Part shown: piece after piece, positions 1-8,636 of the stretch
Position numbering within the stretch: the stretch's first letter is position 1
Layout of the letters: each line of letters starts with the position of its first letter
DNA from: DSOI01 sp041394885
GTDB taxonomy: Bacteria > Acidobacteriota > Terriglobia > Bryobacterales > Bryobacteraceae
Reading direction: 5' to 3'
Length of the DNA: 64,000 bases
Assembly (NCBI GenBank): GCA_041394885.1
Contig: JAWKHI010000013.1
Location: forward strand, 1-64,000
Notes under the pieces: generated by a model
Database searches by the model: none
The model's input: the letters and a program-made list of their open reading frames with translations, nothing else
What the model was told of the DNA's origin: nothing
Program-made: the position numbers and the translations under genes

Positions 1-203
1 ATCTCGTTGGTGGCCCAGGCTTTGGAAGTCGAGATGGCAAAGGCTGGCGGGGCCGGGTGCGAGACGGGCTGGAAAGCCCACCACCGTTTTTGGGCGCTGG
101 TAAACTCTTTTGCGGCCGGGGCGGACTCGGTGGCCGGCTCGGCAAGCAATCCAATGACTAGGCCCGTCAGTAGCAAGCCAACGAGCAATCGGCCAACGCG
201 CAT
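1..203 (-). CDS. DUF1549-type protein, N-terminal fragment (runs off the left edge)
   Basis: Only the first 67 codons are in the window. The ATG at 203-201 is preceded by a strong Shine-Dalgarno (AGGAGGG, 6 bases upstream). The peptide opens with a signal sequence (MRVGRLLVGLLLTGLVIG), then a short spacer, then QKRWWAFQPV and PAPPAF followed by AWATNE. In acidobacteria and planctomycetes the pattern W-FQPV-PAPP-W introduces the DUF1549 domain of large exported proteins that usually also carry DUF1553 and are often paired with a DUF1501 protein. Their biochemical role is not established. The rest of the gene lies outside the window, so family assignment rests on this short motif. The gene is divergent from the exported protein at 352, with about 150 bp between them. 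Confidence 0.55.
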   Translation of the reverse strand, partial: MRVGRLLVGLLLTGLVIGLLAEPATESAPAAKEFTSAQKRWWAFQPVSHPAPPAFAISTSKAWATNE

Positions 204-351
204 ACAACCCTCCTACAGAGAGAAATCGGTAAATCGATTTGCCAACAGTATATCACTGGGGGGCAACAGGTTTTGTGCCCGATGTGGGGAGGAGTTCACC
301 CTAAAGCGTTCAAGGGAATCTCCCGATGGAAAAGTAACAAGGAAGAGGAAG

Positions 352-1236
352 ATGAACCCACGCCCTGGCCCACACACGTCGATCCTGAACCTTATCGCCG
401 CTACCAAAGAGGAAAAGAGCGTTCCGTTTTTGCCGACCGGACTGGGTCCGGACCTCGAGGAGGCGGAGGTTCCCTATTATCATGACCCGGTGGTGAACTG
501 GGCGGAGGAGCGGGCGCGACAGAAGGCGGCTGCGTCGCGGCGGGATTTCATCAAAACGGTGGCGGTGGCGGCGGCGACGTCGTCGGTGTGCGCGGCAGCA
601 ATGGCGGGCTGGCAACGGTACAAGCTGGATTTCCAAACCGATTTTTCCGAGAGCAATCCGGGGCTGCTGTGGCAGGCGCTGGACAAGGGCGCATTGTTCA
701 TAGAGCGATTCCAGGGCCGGAATTCAGGGGTGCCAGAGGGTCCGCATCTGCTGCGGCCGTCGGCAGCGATGGCGGATTCGCAAGCGTTGCTGCTGGCGAC
801 CGTGGACAAGCGTCCGGCCGATTTCATTCTGCGCGGACATTCCCAGTCTGACTGTTACCGGCTACGGATCGAAAAGCGTCCGCAGGCGAATACAAACGAC
901 ACGCTGTTGGCGGTGGAAGTATTCAAGCGGCGGAAGGGGAAAGACACGCGCGTTTGGCCCGCTGGGAACACGCAGGCGGGCCCGATCCGTTTCCGGCAGG
1001 CGATGGCGACGGTTGAGGTGGAGATGGATGGGGATCGTTTCGCGGTATGGCTAAGGAAGCCGCTGACAGGATACATTCTGGGGATCCCGCGTTTCGAGGG
1101 AATGGAGAAGACGCTGTTGGCGCACTGGACCGACGGAGAATTTCGCGACGGCTTGCTGGGGGTGTGGGGACCCTGGGAGCGGGCATCCAGATCCATTGAG
1201 GACTTCCGGGTCTTCTCGGTGGGACTGCGTGCCTGA
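352..1236 (+). CDS. exported protein of unknown function, twin-arginine-like signal
   Basis: 294 residues. The start at 352 is chosen because GGAAGAGGAAG lies just before it; the open frame extends further upstream, but there it covers the opposite-strand DUF1549-type gene. Residues 1-60 are hydrophilic. A twin-arginine-like segment follows at about 61-85 (SRRDFIK then an Ala/Val-rich stretch), so the signal is internal, suggesting a long n-region or membrane anchoring. The rest (about 90-294) is a beta-rich domain with FQTDFSES, ADFILRGHS, VEVEMDGDRFAVWL and a closing ED-FRVFSVG. This resembles concanavalin-like jelly-roll domains such as DUF1080, but the match is by feel only. No catalytic residues were recognised. 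Its 3' end abuts the convergent zinc-ribbon gene with no gap. Confidence 0.6.
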   Translation: MNPRPGPHTSILNLIAATKEEKSVPFLPTGLGPDLEEAEVPYYHDPVVNWAEERARQKAAASRRDFIKTVAVAAATSSVCAAAMAGWQRYKLDFQTDFSESNPGLLWQALDKGALFIERFQGRNSGVPEGPHLLRPSAAMADSQALLLATVDKRPADFILRGHSQSDCYRLRIEKRPQANTNDTLLAVEVFKRRKGKDTRVWPAGNTQAGPIRFRQAMATVEVEMDGDRFAVWLRKPLTGYILGIPRFEGMEKTLLAHWTDGEFRDGLLGVWGPWERASRSIEDFRVFSVGLRA

Positions 1237-1515
1237 TCAGTCTGTGAGGAAGGCGGTAGTCTTGATGCCGCTGACGTCGAACCGCTTCCGGCAACGCATG
1301 TTTCCGCACATGACCTTGTCGTCGATGAGGACCATGTAGCTTTGCGATTTGGCGAATTTGGCGCGGTCGCGCTCATCGGCGCCGGGTGGCAGCCGATCCT
1401 TTTTCTTGCGAAGGAGCCAGCGGAGTGGGATGTCCTGGGCTTCGCGGCAGGAGGGGCATACGAGGCGGGCGGGTTTGGTGGTTTCCGACTCCCGGTAGAA
1501 GGCTCTTTCGTCCAT
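1237..1515 (-). CDS. small zinc-ribbon protein
   Basis: 92 residues, cytoplasmic. Two cysteine knuckles, CPSC near residue 20 and CGNMRC near residue 72, are spaced as in a rubredoxin-like or zinc-ribbon fold that would bind one zinc. Between them is a basic stretch (LLRKKKDRLPP). The start at 1515 is preferred over an upstream in-frame start at 1560 because AAAGGAAC sits about 6 bases before it. No enzyme motif is visible. Such proteins may bind nucleic acid or a protein partner, but nothing here shows which. It lies between two unrelated genes and ends exactly where the convergent exported-protein gene ends. Confidence 0.6.
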   Translation of the reverse strand: MDERAFYRESETTKPARLVCPSCREAQDIPLRWLLRKKKDRLPPGADERDRAKFAKSQSYMVLIDDKVMCGNMRCRKRFDVSGIKTTAFLTD

Positions 1516-1649
1516 AGAGTTCCTTTCGTTGCGCAGTTGGCGGGCGTAAGCCCGCCGCAAGCTAAAGCTTACCCCACATCGCCGCGGGCATACGCGCCAA
1601 CCGACACCCGTCGCGTACGCTCGGGGCTCAGTAGCGACACCCGTTTGGC

Positions 1650-2996
1650 TCAGACTCGCGGCTCAGCGATGACACCCGCATGGGATGTGCCGGCAGCTGC
1701 CGTTTGACCGTCGAGGCTTTTGTCGAGACGGAGCAGAAATTCGTCGATGTCGGTGGCGGCGATGTTGAGCGGGGGTGTGATTCGCAAGACGTTTCCGTAG
1801 AGGCCTCCTTTGCCGATCAGGATGCCATTGTCGCGTGCCGCGGCGAGGACGGCGGATGCCTCCTGGGCGGCGGGTTCCTTCGTTTTCCGATCGCGCACCA
1901 GTTCGACTCCCTGCATGAGGCCCATGCCACGCACTTCTCCGATGATGGAGTGCTTTTCGGCGAGAGCCTCGAGACCGGCGCGAAGATAGGCTCCCATGGC
2001 GTCCGCGTTTTGGGCGAGCTGATTCTGCTCGATGAATTCGAGCACCGCAGAGGCGGCGGCGGTGGAAACGGGATTTCCGCCGAAGGTGGAGATGGTGGGC
2101 GCGGGCACCTTGGCGGCGATTTCGGGGCGGGCCATGGTGACTCCGATGGGGGCTCCGTTGGCGAGTCCTTTGGCGCTGGTGATGATATCGGGGACAACGC
2201 CGTATTGCTCTATGCCAAACCAGCGATTGCCGGTGCGCCCCCATGCGGTTTGGACTTCGTCGCTGATGAAGACGCCGCCGTGCTGGCGCACGGTCCCGGC
2301 GACGATGGAGAAGTATTCTTTCGGCGGTGTAACAAACCCGCCGACGCCTTGAATGGGTTCGGCGATCATGCCGGCTATTTTGCCGCTGGTTGTGGTGCGA
2401 ATGACATCTTCGACGTCGCGGGCGCAGCGCAGTTCGCACGACGGGTATTCAAGGCCGAACGGGCACCGGTAGCAGTAGGCATTGTGGGCGAAGGCAATGC
2501 CTGGTTGCGGTGAACCGGCGGTGCGCCATGCGGCGTGGCCGGTAACAGCCATGGCGAGGTTGGAACGCCCGTGGTAGGAATGCCGGAGTGCGATGATCTC
2601 GTCCGAACCGGTGTAGCAGCGGGCGGCGACGATGGCGGTTTCATTGGCCTCGGTACCGCTGTTGGTGAACATGCTGCGAGTGAGTTGGCGCCCGGGCGAG
2701 ATGGCGGCGAGTTTGGCGGCGAGGGCGGAAACGGGGGCGGTGGCGTAGACGGTGGAGACGTGCTGGAGACGGTCCACCTGGGCGTGGATGGCGCGGTTGA
2801 CTTGATCGTTACAGTGGCCGACGCTGACGGTGAGAATGCCGCCGAAAAAGTCGAGGTACTGATTGCCGTCGATATCCCAGACCCATTGGTCTTTGGCGCG
2901 ATCGACGACAAGAGGTTCGTCGTAGTAGTGGAAAACGGCGGGAAAGAGGAACTCGCGATCCGCCAGCAGGATATCGTGCTTGGTCACTTGGTTCAT
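1650..2996 (-). CDS. class III PLP-dependent aminotransferase
   Basis: 448 residues, about the usual length of the family (ornithine, GABA, acetylornithine and alanine-glyoxylate 2 type aminotransferases). Visible are the phosphate-binding SGT at about 113-115, the conserved D246 (DEVQ) that contacts the pyridine nitrogen, and the Schiff-base lysine K276 in TSAKGLANG. Substrate cannot be read from sequence. An unusual insertion around residues 175-191 has four cysteines (CYRC, then C187 and C191). The start at 2996 is chosen over 3044: there is no Shine-Dalgarno, but a TATTAT box lies 8 bases upstream, the leaderless arrangement repeated across this window. The gene is divergent from the membrane protein at 3001, leaving almost no intergenic space. 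Confidence 0.85.
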   Translation of the reverse strand: MNQVTKHDILLADREFLFPAVFHYYDEPLVVDRAKDQWVWDIDGNQYLDFFGGILTVSVGHCNDQVNRAIHAQVDRLQHVSTVYATAPVSALAAKLAAISPGRQLTRSMFTNSGTEANETAIVAARCYTGSDEIIALRHSYHGRSNLAMAVTGHAAWRTAGSPQPGIAFAHNAYCYRCPFGLEYPSCELRCARDVEDVIRTTTSGKIAGMIAEPIQGVGGFVTPPKEYFSIVAGTVRQHGGVFISDEVQTAWGRTGNRWFGIEQYGVVPDIITSAKGLANGAPIGVTMARPEIAAKVPAPTISTFGGNPVSTAAASAVLEFIEQNQLAQNADAMGAYLRAGLEALAEKHSIIGEVRGMGLMQGVELVRDRKTKEPAAQEASAVLAAARDNGILIGKGGLYGNVLRITPPLNIAATDIDEFLLRLDKSLDGQTAAAGTSHAGVIAEPRV

Positions 2997-3000
2997 CTTA

Positions 3001-4545
3001 ATGGATAATAGAATTGCCTTGGGATCCACTTCCGGAGCTGTCATTCAACTCGTACACGCGGCACGCCGGCGAGCACTCGTCAATCTGGTGAGCGAACAAA
3101 TCACGGTGGGCATGATCGCGACGCTGTGCGGCGCGGTGCTGCTACTACTGTTGGGAACGCAGATACTGGACTGGTATTGGCTGGTGGTGCTGTTCGTGGC
3201 AGGCGCGGCGATCAGCGCGTTCCGGACATGGCGGTTTCTGCCGACGCCCTATCAGGTGGCGCAGGCAGTGGACCGGCGTCTGGATCTGCATGACTCGCTG
3301 TCGACGGCGTACCACTTTCGCGAGCCGTCGGCGGCCGCGCGGGCCGAAGCCCACGTGGTGGAACTGCAACAGCGCGAGGCCGAGCAGGTGGCGCATTCGC
3401 TCGAGGCGGGTCAGGCGATGCCGTGGCGCGCGCCGAAGTCCATGTACCCGATGATGGCGGTGGCGGCGGTGGTGGCCGGATTGGGCGTGCTGCGCTACGG
3501 GATTCACGGATCGCTCGATTTGAGCTCGCCGCTCGTGGAGCCGATGACCGATTTTTTCCATCCGGCGGCACAGCAAGCGGCTCGCAACGCGAAGCAGACG
3601 CCACGGAGGCCCGGCGAAGATCCGCTGGCGATCCCTGTGGACCGCACCGATGCACCGGCGCCGGAACTGGATCCAGCGTCCGACGCGGCGTTGAGCGAGG
3701 TGGACGTGCCCGACACCACGCAAGGCGAGGATCCGAATTCGACGGCGCGGACCAAGCAGACGGAAGTGAAGGCGGCCGCCGATGAAGGCGAAGAAGGCGA
3801 AGCGGGGGAGGAAGGCGACCGGGAAGCGGGTGACGGCAAAGAGGGAAACTCCGACTCGTCGAAAGAAGGCGGAGCCGATGGGTCCAAGGGCGACCCGTCC
3901 AAGGAAGCGCCGCGAAAGGGCGCGGGCGGCGACAACGACAGCCTGATGAACAAAATGCGGGATGCGATGGCGAATCTGATGTCGAAGCTGAAGATCCCGC
4001 AGCAGGCAGGCCAATCGAAACAATCCGCGTCAAACCAGAAGAGCGGCCAGAAAGAGGGAGAGTCACGCGATTCCGGAAGCGGGCAGAAAGGCGAAAAGGG
4101 TCAGGGACAACCGCAAGGCAAGGGGAGCCCGAGCGAGGATCCCGATGCACAGGGCCAGAAGGGAGAGCAGCAGGCGCAGGCCGGCCAAGGCAAGAACAGC
4201 GACAAATCATCGGAGGCGGGCGATCCGAACGAGGCCAAGAGCGGGATGGGAAAACAGGATGGAAGCAAGGATCTGCAGGACGCCGAGCAGGTGGCGGCCA
4301 TGGGCAAGCTGAGCGAGTTGTTCGGCAAGCGGGCGGAGAACATCAAGGGCGAAGTGATGGTGGAGGTGACCAGTAGCAAGCAGCAGCAGTTGCGGACGCA
4401 GTACACGCAGAAGGAAGGGGAGCATCGCGAGGCGGGCGGGGAGATTCATCGCGATGAGGTGCCGGAAGTCTACCAGCACTACGTGCAGCAGTACTTCGAG
4501 CAGGTGCGCAAGGGCGAATCCGCCAAGGCGGCGGCAGCGAAGTAG
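3001..4545 (+). CDS. membrane protein with long charged low-complexity C-terminal region (DUF4175-like N-terminus)
   Basis: 514 residues. Three hydrophobic segments are visible (about 36-53, 57-75, 136-155). Between them is a conserved-looking soluble stretch (VAQAVDRRLDLHDSLSTAYHF). The pattern of an R-L-x-L-x-D-x-L-S-T-A helix after two membrane spans recalls DUF4175-type proteins. From about residue 210 the chain is hydrophilic and low in complexity, rich in Lys, Glu, Gly, Gln and Ser, with repeats of GQKxG type, and is probably disordered. The last 80 residues regain order (VAAMGKLSELFGKRAENIKGEVMVEV), ending in a helix with YQHYVQQYFEQV. The exact start is unsure: ATG 3001 or TTG 3019. 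The FAD oxidoreductase follows 21 bp downstream. Function unknown. Confidence 0.7.
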   Translation: MDNRIALGSTSGAVIQLVHAARRRALVNLVSEQITVGMIATLCGAVLLLLLGTQILDWYWLVVLFVAGAAISAFRTWRFLPTPYQVAQAVDRRLDLHDSLSTAYHFREPSAAARAEAHVVELQQREAEQVAHSLEAGQAMPWRAPKSMYPMMAVAAVVAGLGVLRYGIHGSLDLSSPLVEPMTDFFHPAAQQAARNAKQTPRRPGEDPLAIPVDRTDAPAPELDPASDAALSEVDVPDTTQGEDPNSTARTKQTEVKAAADEGEEGEAGEEGDREAGDGKEGNSDSSKEGGADGSKGDPSKEAPRKGAGGDNDSLMNKMRDAMANLMSKLKIPQQAGQSKQSASNQKSGQKEGESRDSGSGQKGEKGQGQPQGKGSPSEDPDAQGQKGEQQAQAGQGKNSDKSSEAGDPNEAKSGMGKQDGSKDLQDAEQVAAMGKLSELFGKRAENIKGEVMVEVTSSKQQQLRTQYTQKEGEHREAGGEIHRDEVPEVYQHYVQQYFEQVRKGESAKAAAAK

Positions 4546-4566
4546 CGGACCGGGCGGGCATTCGGC

Positions 4567-6234
4567 ATGAACTGGCGGCGGCGATCGTTGCTCTTGGGAA
4601 TTCCGGCGCAATTGTTCGGGGCCCGTGGACTGCGTTGCGACGTGGCGGTGATTGGCGGCGGCGTGGGGGGCTGTGCGGCGGCGCTGGGAGCGCTCCGCAA
4701 TGGAATGCGGGTGATCCTGACCGAAGAGACCGATTGGGTGGGCGGTCAATTGACGTCGCAGGGCGTGCCTCCCGATGAGCACCGTTGGATCGAGCAATTC
4801 GGATGCACGGCGTTGTATCGGGAATATCGCCGCGCGGTCCGGCAATACTATCGGGACCACTACCAACTGACGGCGCAGGCGCGTGAGCAGGTGGAATTGA
4901 ATCCGGGGGGCGGATCGGTCTCACGGCTCACGCATGAGCCGCGGGTGTCGGTGGCGGTGCTGGAGCAGATGCTGACGCGGTGGATCAGCGGCGGGCAACT
5001 GGTGGTGCTTCTGAAGCACAAGGCGTCGGGCGCGGATGTGGACGGAGACCGTGTGCGATCGGTGGCGGTGCGGAACCTCGAATCCGGGTCCACTCGCACG
5101 ATCGAAGCGGCGTGCTTTGTGGATGCCACCGAGATGGGGGACTTGTTGCCGTTAACCAAGACGGAGTATGTGACGGGCTTCGAATCGAAAAAGCAGACAG
5201 GAGAAATGCACGCTCCGGAGCAGGCACAGCCTGCGAATCATCAGGCGTTCACGGTCTGCTTCGCGGTGGACTACAAAGCGGGTGAGGATCATACGATCGA
5301 CAAACCCGCCGAATACGGGTTCTGGCGCGAGTATGTTCCGGCGCTGAGGCCACCATGGCCGGACAAGTTGCTGAGCTGGTCCATGAGTAATCCGCAGACT
5401 CTGGCGCGGCGGGAATTGATGTTCGACCCGACGGGGCGGAGTGAGGCCGGGAAGCTGAACCTGTTTCTATACCGACGCATCGGGAGCGCGTCGCATCACG
5501 CGGCGGGGGCATACGGGTCCGACGTTTCGCTGGTGAACTGGCCTCAGAACGATTACTGGCTGGGGAATCTGCACGCGGTGAGCGAGGAAGAAGCGGCCCG
5601 GCATCTGGCGCGTGGAAAGCAGTTGAGCCTGTCGCTGCTCTATTGGATGCAGACGGAGGCTCCGCGTGCCGATGGTGGAGCGGGGTGGAGGGGGCTGCGG
5701 CTGCGTCCTGACGTGATGGGCACCGAGGACGGCATGGCGAAGTATCCCTACATCCGGGAGTCGCGACGGATCCAGGCGGAGTTCACCGTTGTGGAGGAGC
5801 AGGTGGGGACCGAAGCGCGAATGCGAGCGACTGGCAAGTCCCGCGAGGATGTTCGGGCGGAGGAGTTCGCGGATTCGGTTGGCGTGGGCAGTTACCGGAT
5901 CGATCTGCATCCATCGAGCGGGGGGGACAACTACATCGACGTCAGTTCCCTGCCCTTTCAGATCCCGATGGGCGCCTTGATTCCGAGACGGGTGGAGAAT
6001 GTTCTGGCGGGGTGCAAGAACCTGGGCGTGACTCATATTACGAACGGGTGCTACCGGTTGCATCCGGTGGAGTGGAATATCGGAGAGTCCGCCGGGGCAC
6101 TGGCGGCGGCGGCGGTGTCGACGGGCATAGCGCCACGCGGGATTCGCGGGAGTGACAAGCGCAGGGGAGATTTCCAAGCCGGGTTGGTGCGGCAGGGTGT
6201 GGAATTGGCGTGGCCGCGGGTGGGTCCGCGGTGA
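4567..6234 (+). CDS. FAD-dependent oxidoreductase (FAD_oxidored family)
   Basis: 555 residues. An N-terminal basic and hydrophobic stretch (NWRRRSLLLGIPAQLFG) resembles an export signal. It is followed directly by the dinucleotide-binding motif GGGVGGCAAA (about 30-39) and an acidic end of beta-2 (LTEETDWVGGQLTSQG). The WVGGQLTSQG and CFVDATEMGDLL motifs are typical of the FAD_oxidored group (PF12831) common in acidobacteria and planctomycetes, where substrates are mostly unknown. Near the C-terminus LAGCKNLGVTHITNG is the usual FAD-closing motif. It follows the membrane protein gene by 21 bp and is probably co-transcribed. The convergent PQQ dehydrogenase ends 13 bp away. Confidence 0.8.
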   Translation: MNWRRRSLLLGIPAQLFGARGLRCDVAVIGGGVGGCAAALGALRNGMRVILTEETDWVGGQLTSQGVPPDEHRWIEQFGCTALYREYRRAVRQYYRDHYQLTAQAREQVELNPGGGSVSRLTHEPRVSVAVLEQMLTRWISGGQLVVLLKHKASGADVDGDRVRSVAVRNLESGSTRTIEAACFVDATEMGDLLPLTKTEYVTGFESKKQTGEMHAPEQAQPANHQAFTVCFAVDYKAGEDHTIDKPAEYGFWREYVPALRPPWPDKLLSWSMSNPQTLARRELMFDPTGRSEAGKLNLFLYRRIGSASHHAAGAYGSDVSLVNWPQNDYWLGNLHAVSEEEAARHLARGKQLSLSLLYWMQTEAPRADGGAGWRGLRLRPDVMGTEDGMAKYPYIRESRRIQAEFTVVEEQVGTEARMRATGKSREDVRAEEFADSVGVGSYRIDLHPSSGGDNYIDVSSLPFQIPMGALIPRRVENVLAGCKNLGVTHITNGCYRLHPVEWNIGESAGALAAAAVSTGIAPRGIRGSDKRRGDFQAGLVRQGVELAWPRVGPR

Positions 6235-6247
6235 AGGCCGGTACGGC

Positions 6248-7792
6248 TTATTGGCTGGGGAGCGCGAAAGCCAACATGGCGGAGCCGGCGGCGACGGCGA
6301 CGTACTGTTTTCCCCTGAAGCTGTAGGTAATCGGAGGCGCGATTACGGTTCCTCCGGTTTGAAACTTCCAGAGGACTTTGCCGGTAACGGCGTCGAGGGC
6401 GAACAGGTAGCCTTCGCGGTCACCACCGAAAACGAGCCCGCCCGATGTGGCGAGCAGGCCGGCCGAGGGCGGGGACACGAGCGGGTATCTCCAGGCGATG
6501 TCCCCGGTGGCTGGCTTGACGGCGATGATGGAGCCCTGGGCTGGTTCGGTGGGGATTGTGCCGACGGTGGAGGCCTGATACCAGAGCCCCTCGACGTAGT
6601 CCTGGGCGTACTTGAAGTAAATGGCACAGCCATCGGTGGAGGTGAAGTAATAGAGATCCGTTTTTGGACTGTAGGCGGTGGCCTGCCAGTTATGGCCGCC
6701 TCCCATTCCTGGACAGCTCTTGTTTCCTTCTTCGGTGGGTTCCTGACCGGCGACTAAGTTCGGCTTACCGGTTTCGGGATCGATACTGTCGGCCCAGGTA
6801 ACTTTGGTGTAAGACTTGACGGCGAGGAGTTTGCCATCGGCACGGTCCAGAGCATAATAGAATCCGTTACGGTTGGCCATGACGACGGCCTTTCGCTTTG
6901 TGCCGCGGTGATCGATGTCGATCAGGACGGGGTCTGAGGTGGAATCCCAGTCATGGACGTCGTGGGGGGTGAACTGGAAGTGCCATTTGCGTTTACCTGT
7001 GGAGGCATCGAGGGCGAGGAGGGAGCAGGTGTAGAGGTTGTCTCCGGGGCGGACGCTTCCGTCGAGATCCGGCCCGGGATTACCGGTGCCCCAGTAGATG
7101 AGGTTGAGGTCCGGGTCATAAGTGCCGGTGATCCAGGTAGAGCCGCCGCCGCGCTTCCAGGCATCGCCGGTCCATGTCTCGGAGCCGGGTTCGCCGGGGG
7201 CGGGAACGGTGTAGAAGCGCCAGCGGCGTTTGCCGGTTTCGGCGTCGTAGGCGTCGATAAAGTCGCGCGATCCGAATTCGGCGCCGGCGATGCCGATGAC
7301 CACCATGTCGTTCACGATCAACGGGGCGACGGTGGCGGAGTATCCGAGCTTGACGTCGTCGATCTGGGATTCCCAGAGTTGTTGACCGGTCTTGGCGTCG
7401 ATGGCGACGAGTGTGGATTCAAGGTTCACCTTGTAGAGCGTGTCGCCGCGAATCGCGAAGCCACGGTTGACTTGACCGCAGCAGAGATTGACGCCCTTGG
7501 GGATGGGTTTGGCGTAATGCCAAATGGGGCGGCCGGAGAGGAGATCGAGGGCGAAGGCGTGGTTGGTGGGGGCGGTGATGTACATCAAGCCATCGCGAAC
7601 GATGGGTGTGGTTTCGAACTTGCCATTGATGCCGGTTTGGAAGATCCAAGCGGGGGAGAGGCGCGCGACATTGGCGGTGTCGATCTGGTTGAGTTCAGCG
7701 TAGCGCCAGCCGGCATGATTGAGGCCATAGGTTAGCCATTCGGAGTCCTGAGCGTGGACGAGACAGGGGAGGAGTAAGAGTATCTTTTTCAT
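6248..7792 (-). CDS. PQQ-dependent (quinoprotein) alcohol dehydrogenase
   Basis: 514 residues with a short signal peptide (MKKILLLLPCLVHAQ), so periplasmic. The eight-bladed propeller is recognisable from repeated ALDAxTGK-W motifs. Active-site residues of the methanol/ethanol dehydrogenase family are present: vicinal cysteines C104-C105, the metal-ligand glutamate E172 (GAEFG), N238 (WGTGNPGP), catalytic aspartate D281, and a basic residue in NRNGFYYALDR. The aspartate is followed two residues later by D283 (DWD), the extra metal ligand found in lanthanide-dependent members and absent from calcium enzymes. No cytochrome domain is fused. The preceding gene encodes a di-haem lipoprotein that overlaps it by 4 bases and is the likely electron acceptor. 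At 514 residues it is shorter than MxaF (about 600). Confidence 0.9.
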   Translation of the reverse strand: MKKILLLLPCLVHAQDSEWLTYGLNHAGWRYAELNQIDTANVARLSPAWIFQTGINGKFETTPIVRDGLMYITAPTNHAFALDLLSGRPIWHYAKPIPKGVNLCCGQVNRGFAIRGDTLYKVNLESTLVAIDAKTGQQLWESQIDDVKLGYSATVAPLIVNDMVVIGIAGAEFGSRDFIDAYDAETGKRRWRFYTVPAPGEPGSETWTGDAWKRGGGSTWITGTYDPDLNLIYWGTGNPGPDLDGSVRPGDNLYTCSLLALDASTGKRKWHFQFTPHDVHDWDSTSDPVLIDIDHRGTKRKAVVMANRNGFYYALDRADGKLLAVKSYTKVTWADSIDPETGKPNLVAGQEPTEEGNKSCPGMGGGHNWQATAYSPKTDLYYFTSTDGCAIYFKYAQDYVEGLWYQASTVGTIPTEPAQGSIIAVKPATGDIAWRYPLVSPPSAGLLATSGGLVFGGDREGYLFALDAVTGKVLWKFQTGGTVIAPPITYSFRGKQYVAVAAGSAMLAFALPSQ

Positions 7793-8559
7793 TCGGCGCC
7801 TCGGAGGGAGACGAGAAAGGCGAGCAGGTGATTGAGGTCGCGCGCGGGCAGTCTGGTGGGAGGCATCAGGGAGCGCGTTTCGCGTTGGATGGAACGGACC
7901 TCAGCGGCGAGGAAGGAATGGAAGCGTTCGGAGGAGTCCATGATGGTGGCCGAGAAAGCGTCGAAGCTCTTTTCTACGCCGACGATGGTGGATCCATCGC
8001 GGTTGACGACGGTGACGGTGTTGTAGCCTGGGGTGAGCCGGGCGCCGGGGTCCAGGAGGGCTTCGCGGAGGTAGGAGGCGGAACGCATGCGGCCGATGGA
8101 AGTGAGGACGGGGCCGAGGCGTCCGCCGCGGGGGCCGATGCGGTGGCAGGATCCGCAAGCAGCTTTGCCCCAGAACAATTTCCCGCCTTCGGCCGGGTCG
8201 CCGTCGATGGGGGCGGCGGGTTTGCCGGAGATGGTGCGGAGGTAGGCGAGGATGCGCCAGATACCATCGGCGTCAAAGCGGCTGGAGTAGCCAGGCATCT
8301 CGGTTCCGGCGACGCCTCCGCTGACGACGGCAAACAGGGCAGCGTCGGAGGAGCCGGCGGAGAATTGTCCGGTGGTGAGGTCCGGCGCGCGGCCGCCTTG
8401 CGCGCCGAGGCCGTGGCAGGGGGAGCAATAGATGCGGAACATCCCCTTGCCAGCTTCAATGGCGTCGCGATTGCCTGTGAGGGGATTTTGCTGTTGGGCG
8501 CAGGCTGCGAGCGCGGACAGGAAGAGGGCGGCTCGGACGAGAAAGCGACGGCTACTCAC
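7789..8559 (-). CDS. di-haem cytochrome c lipoprotein, likely partner of the PQQ dehydrogenase
   Basis: 256 residues. The signal peptide ends in LAAC, a plausible lipobox at about residue 20, so the protein is probably membrane-anchored in the periplasm. There are two class I cytochrome domains: CSPCH at about 45-49 with a candidate Met ligand in TEMPGYS, and CGSCH at about 135-139 with a candidate Met in SLMPPTR. The second half (GPRGGRLGPVLTSIGRMRS, YLREALLDPGA) matches the haem-binding domain often seen in planctomycete and acidobacterial dehydrogenases. The start is GTG 8559 with no Shine-Dalgarno, but a TATCCT box lies 8 bases upstream. It overlaps the dehydrogenase start by 4 bases, indicating translational coupling and a shared electron-transfer role. 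Confidence 0.85.
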   Translation of the reverse strand: MSSRRFLVRAALFLSALAACAQQQNPLTGNRDAIEAGKGMFRIYCSPCHGLGAQGGRAPDLTTGQFSAGSSDAALFAVVSGGVAGTEMPGYSSRFDADGIWRILAYLRTISGKPAAPIDGDPAEGGKLFWGKAACGSCHRIGPRGGRLGPVLTSIGRMRSASYLREALLDPGARLTPGYNTVTVVNRDGSTIVGVEKSFDAFSATIMDSSERFHSFLAAEVRSIQRETRSLMPPTRLPARDLNHLLAFLVSLRGAE

Positions 8560-8567
8560 GGAGGGTG

Positions 8568-8573
8568 AGGATA
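8568..8573 (-). promoter_or_regulatory. -10 box (TATCCT), predicted leaderless promoter of the cytochrome/PQQ operon
   Basis: TATCCT lies 8 bases before the GTG at 8559, with no Shine-Dalgarno between. Transcription would begin at or next to the start codon. No convincing -35 was seen. Confidence 0.5.
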
Positions 8574-8636
8574 TCGCGCGCGGCGAGGCGGTGTCAATTC
8601 CAGGGGCGGCGCCGGGTGCGGCACTGGTGCGCGTTT

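Noticed and set aside
203..351. AGTATATCACTG-like near-palindrome between the first two genes as an operator
   Set aside because: Imperfect and unsupported by a nearby regulator; could be chance in a 150-bp divergent gap.
3145..4210. Long open frames opposite the charged membrane protein (and similar long frames opposite many genes)
   Set aside because: They follow from high GC content and G-ending codons; their proteins are Arg/Pro/Ser-rich and match no fold.
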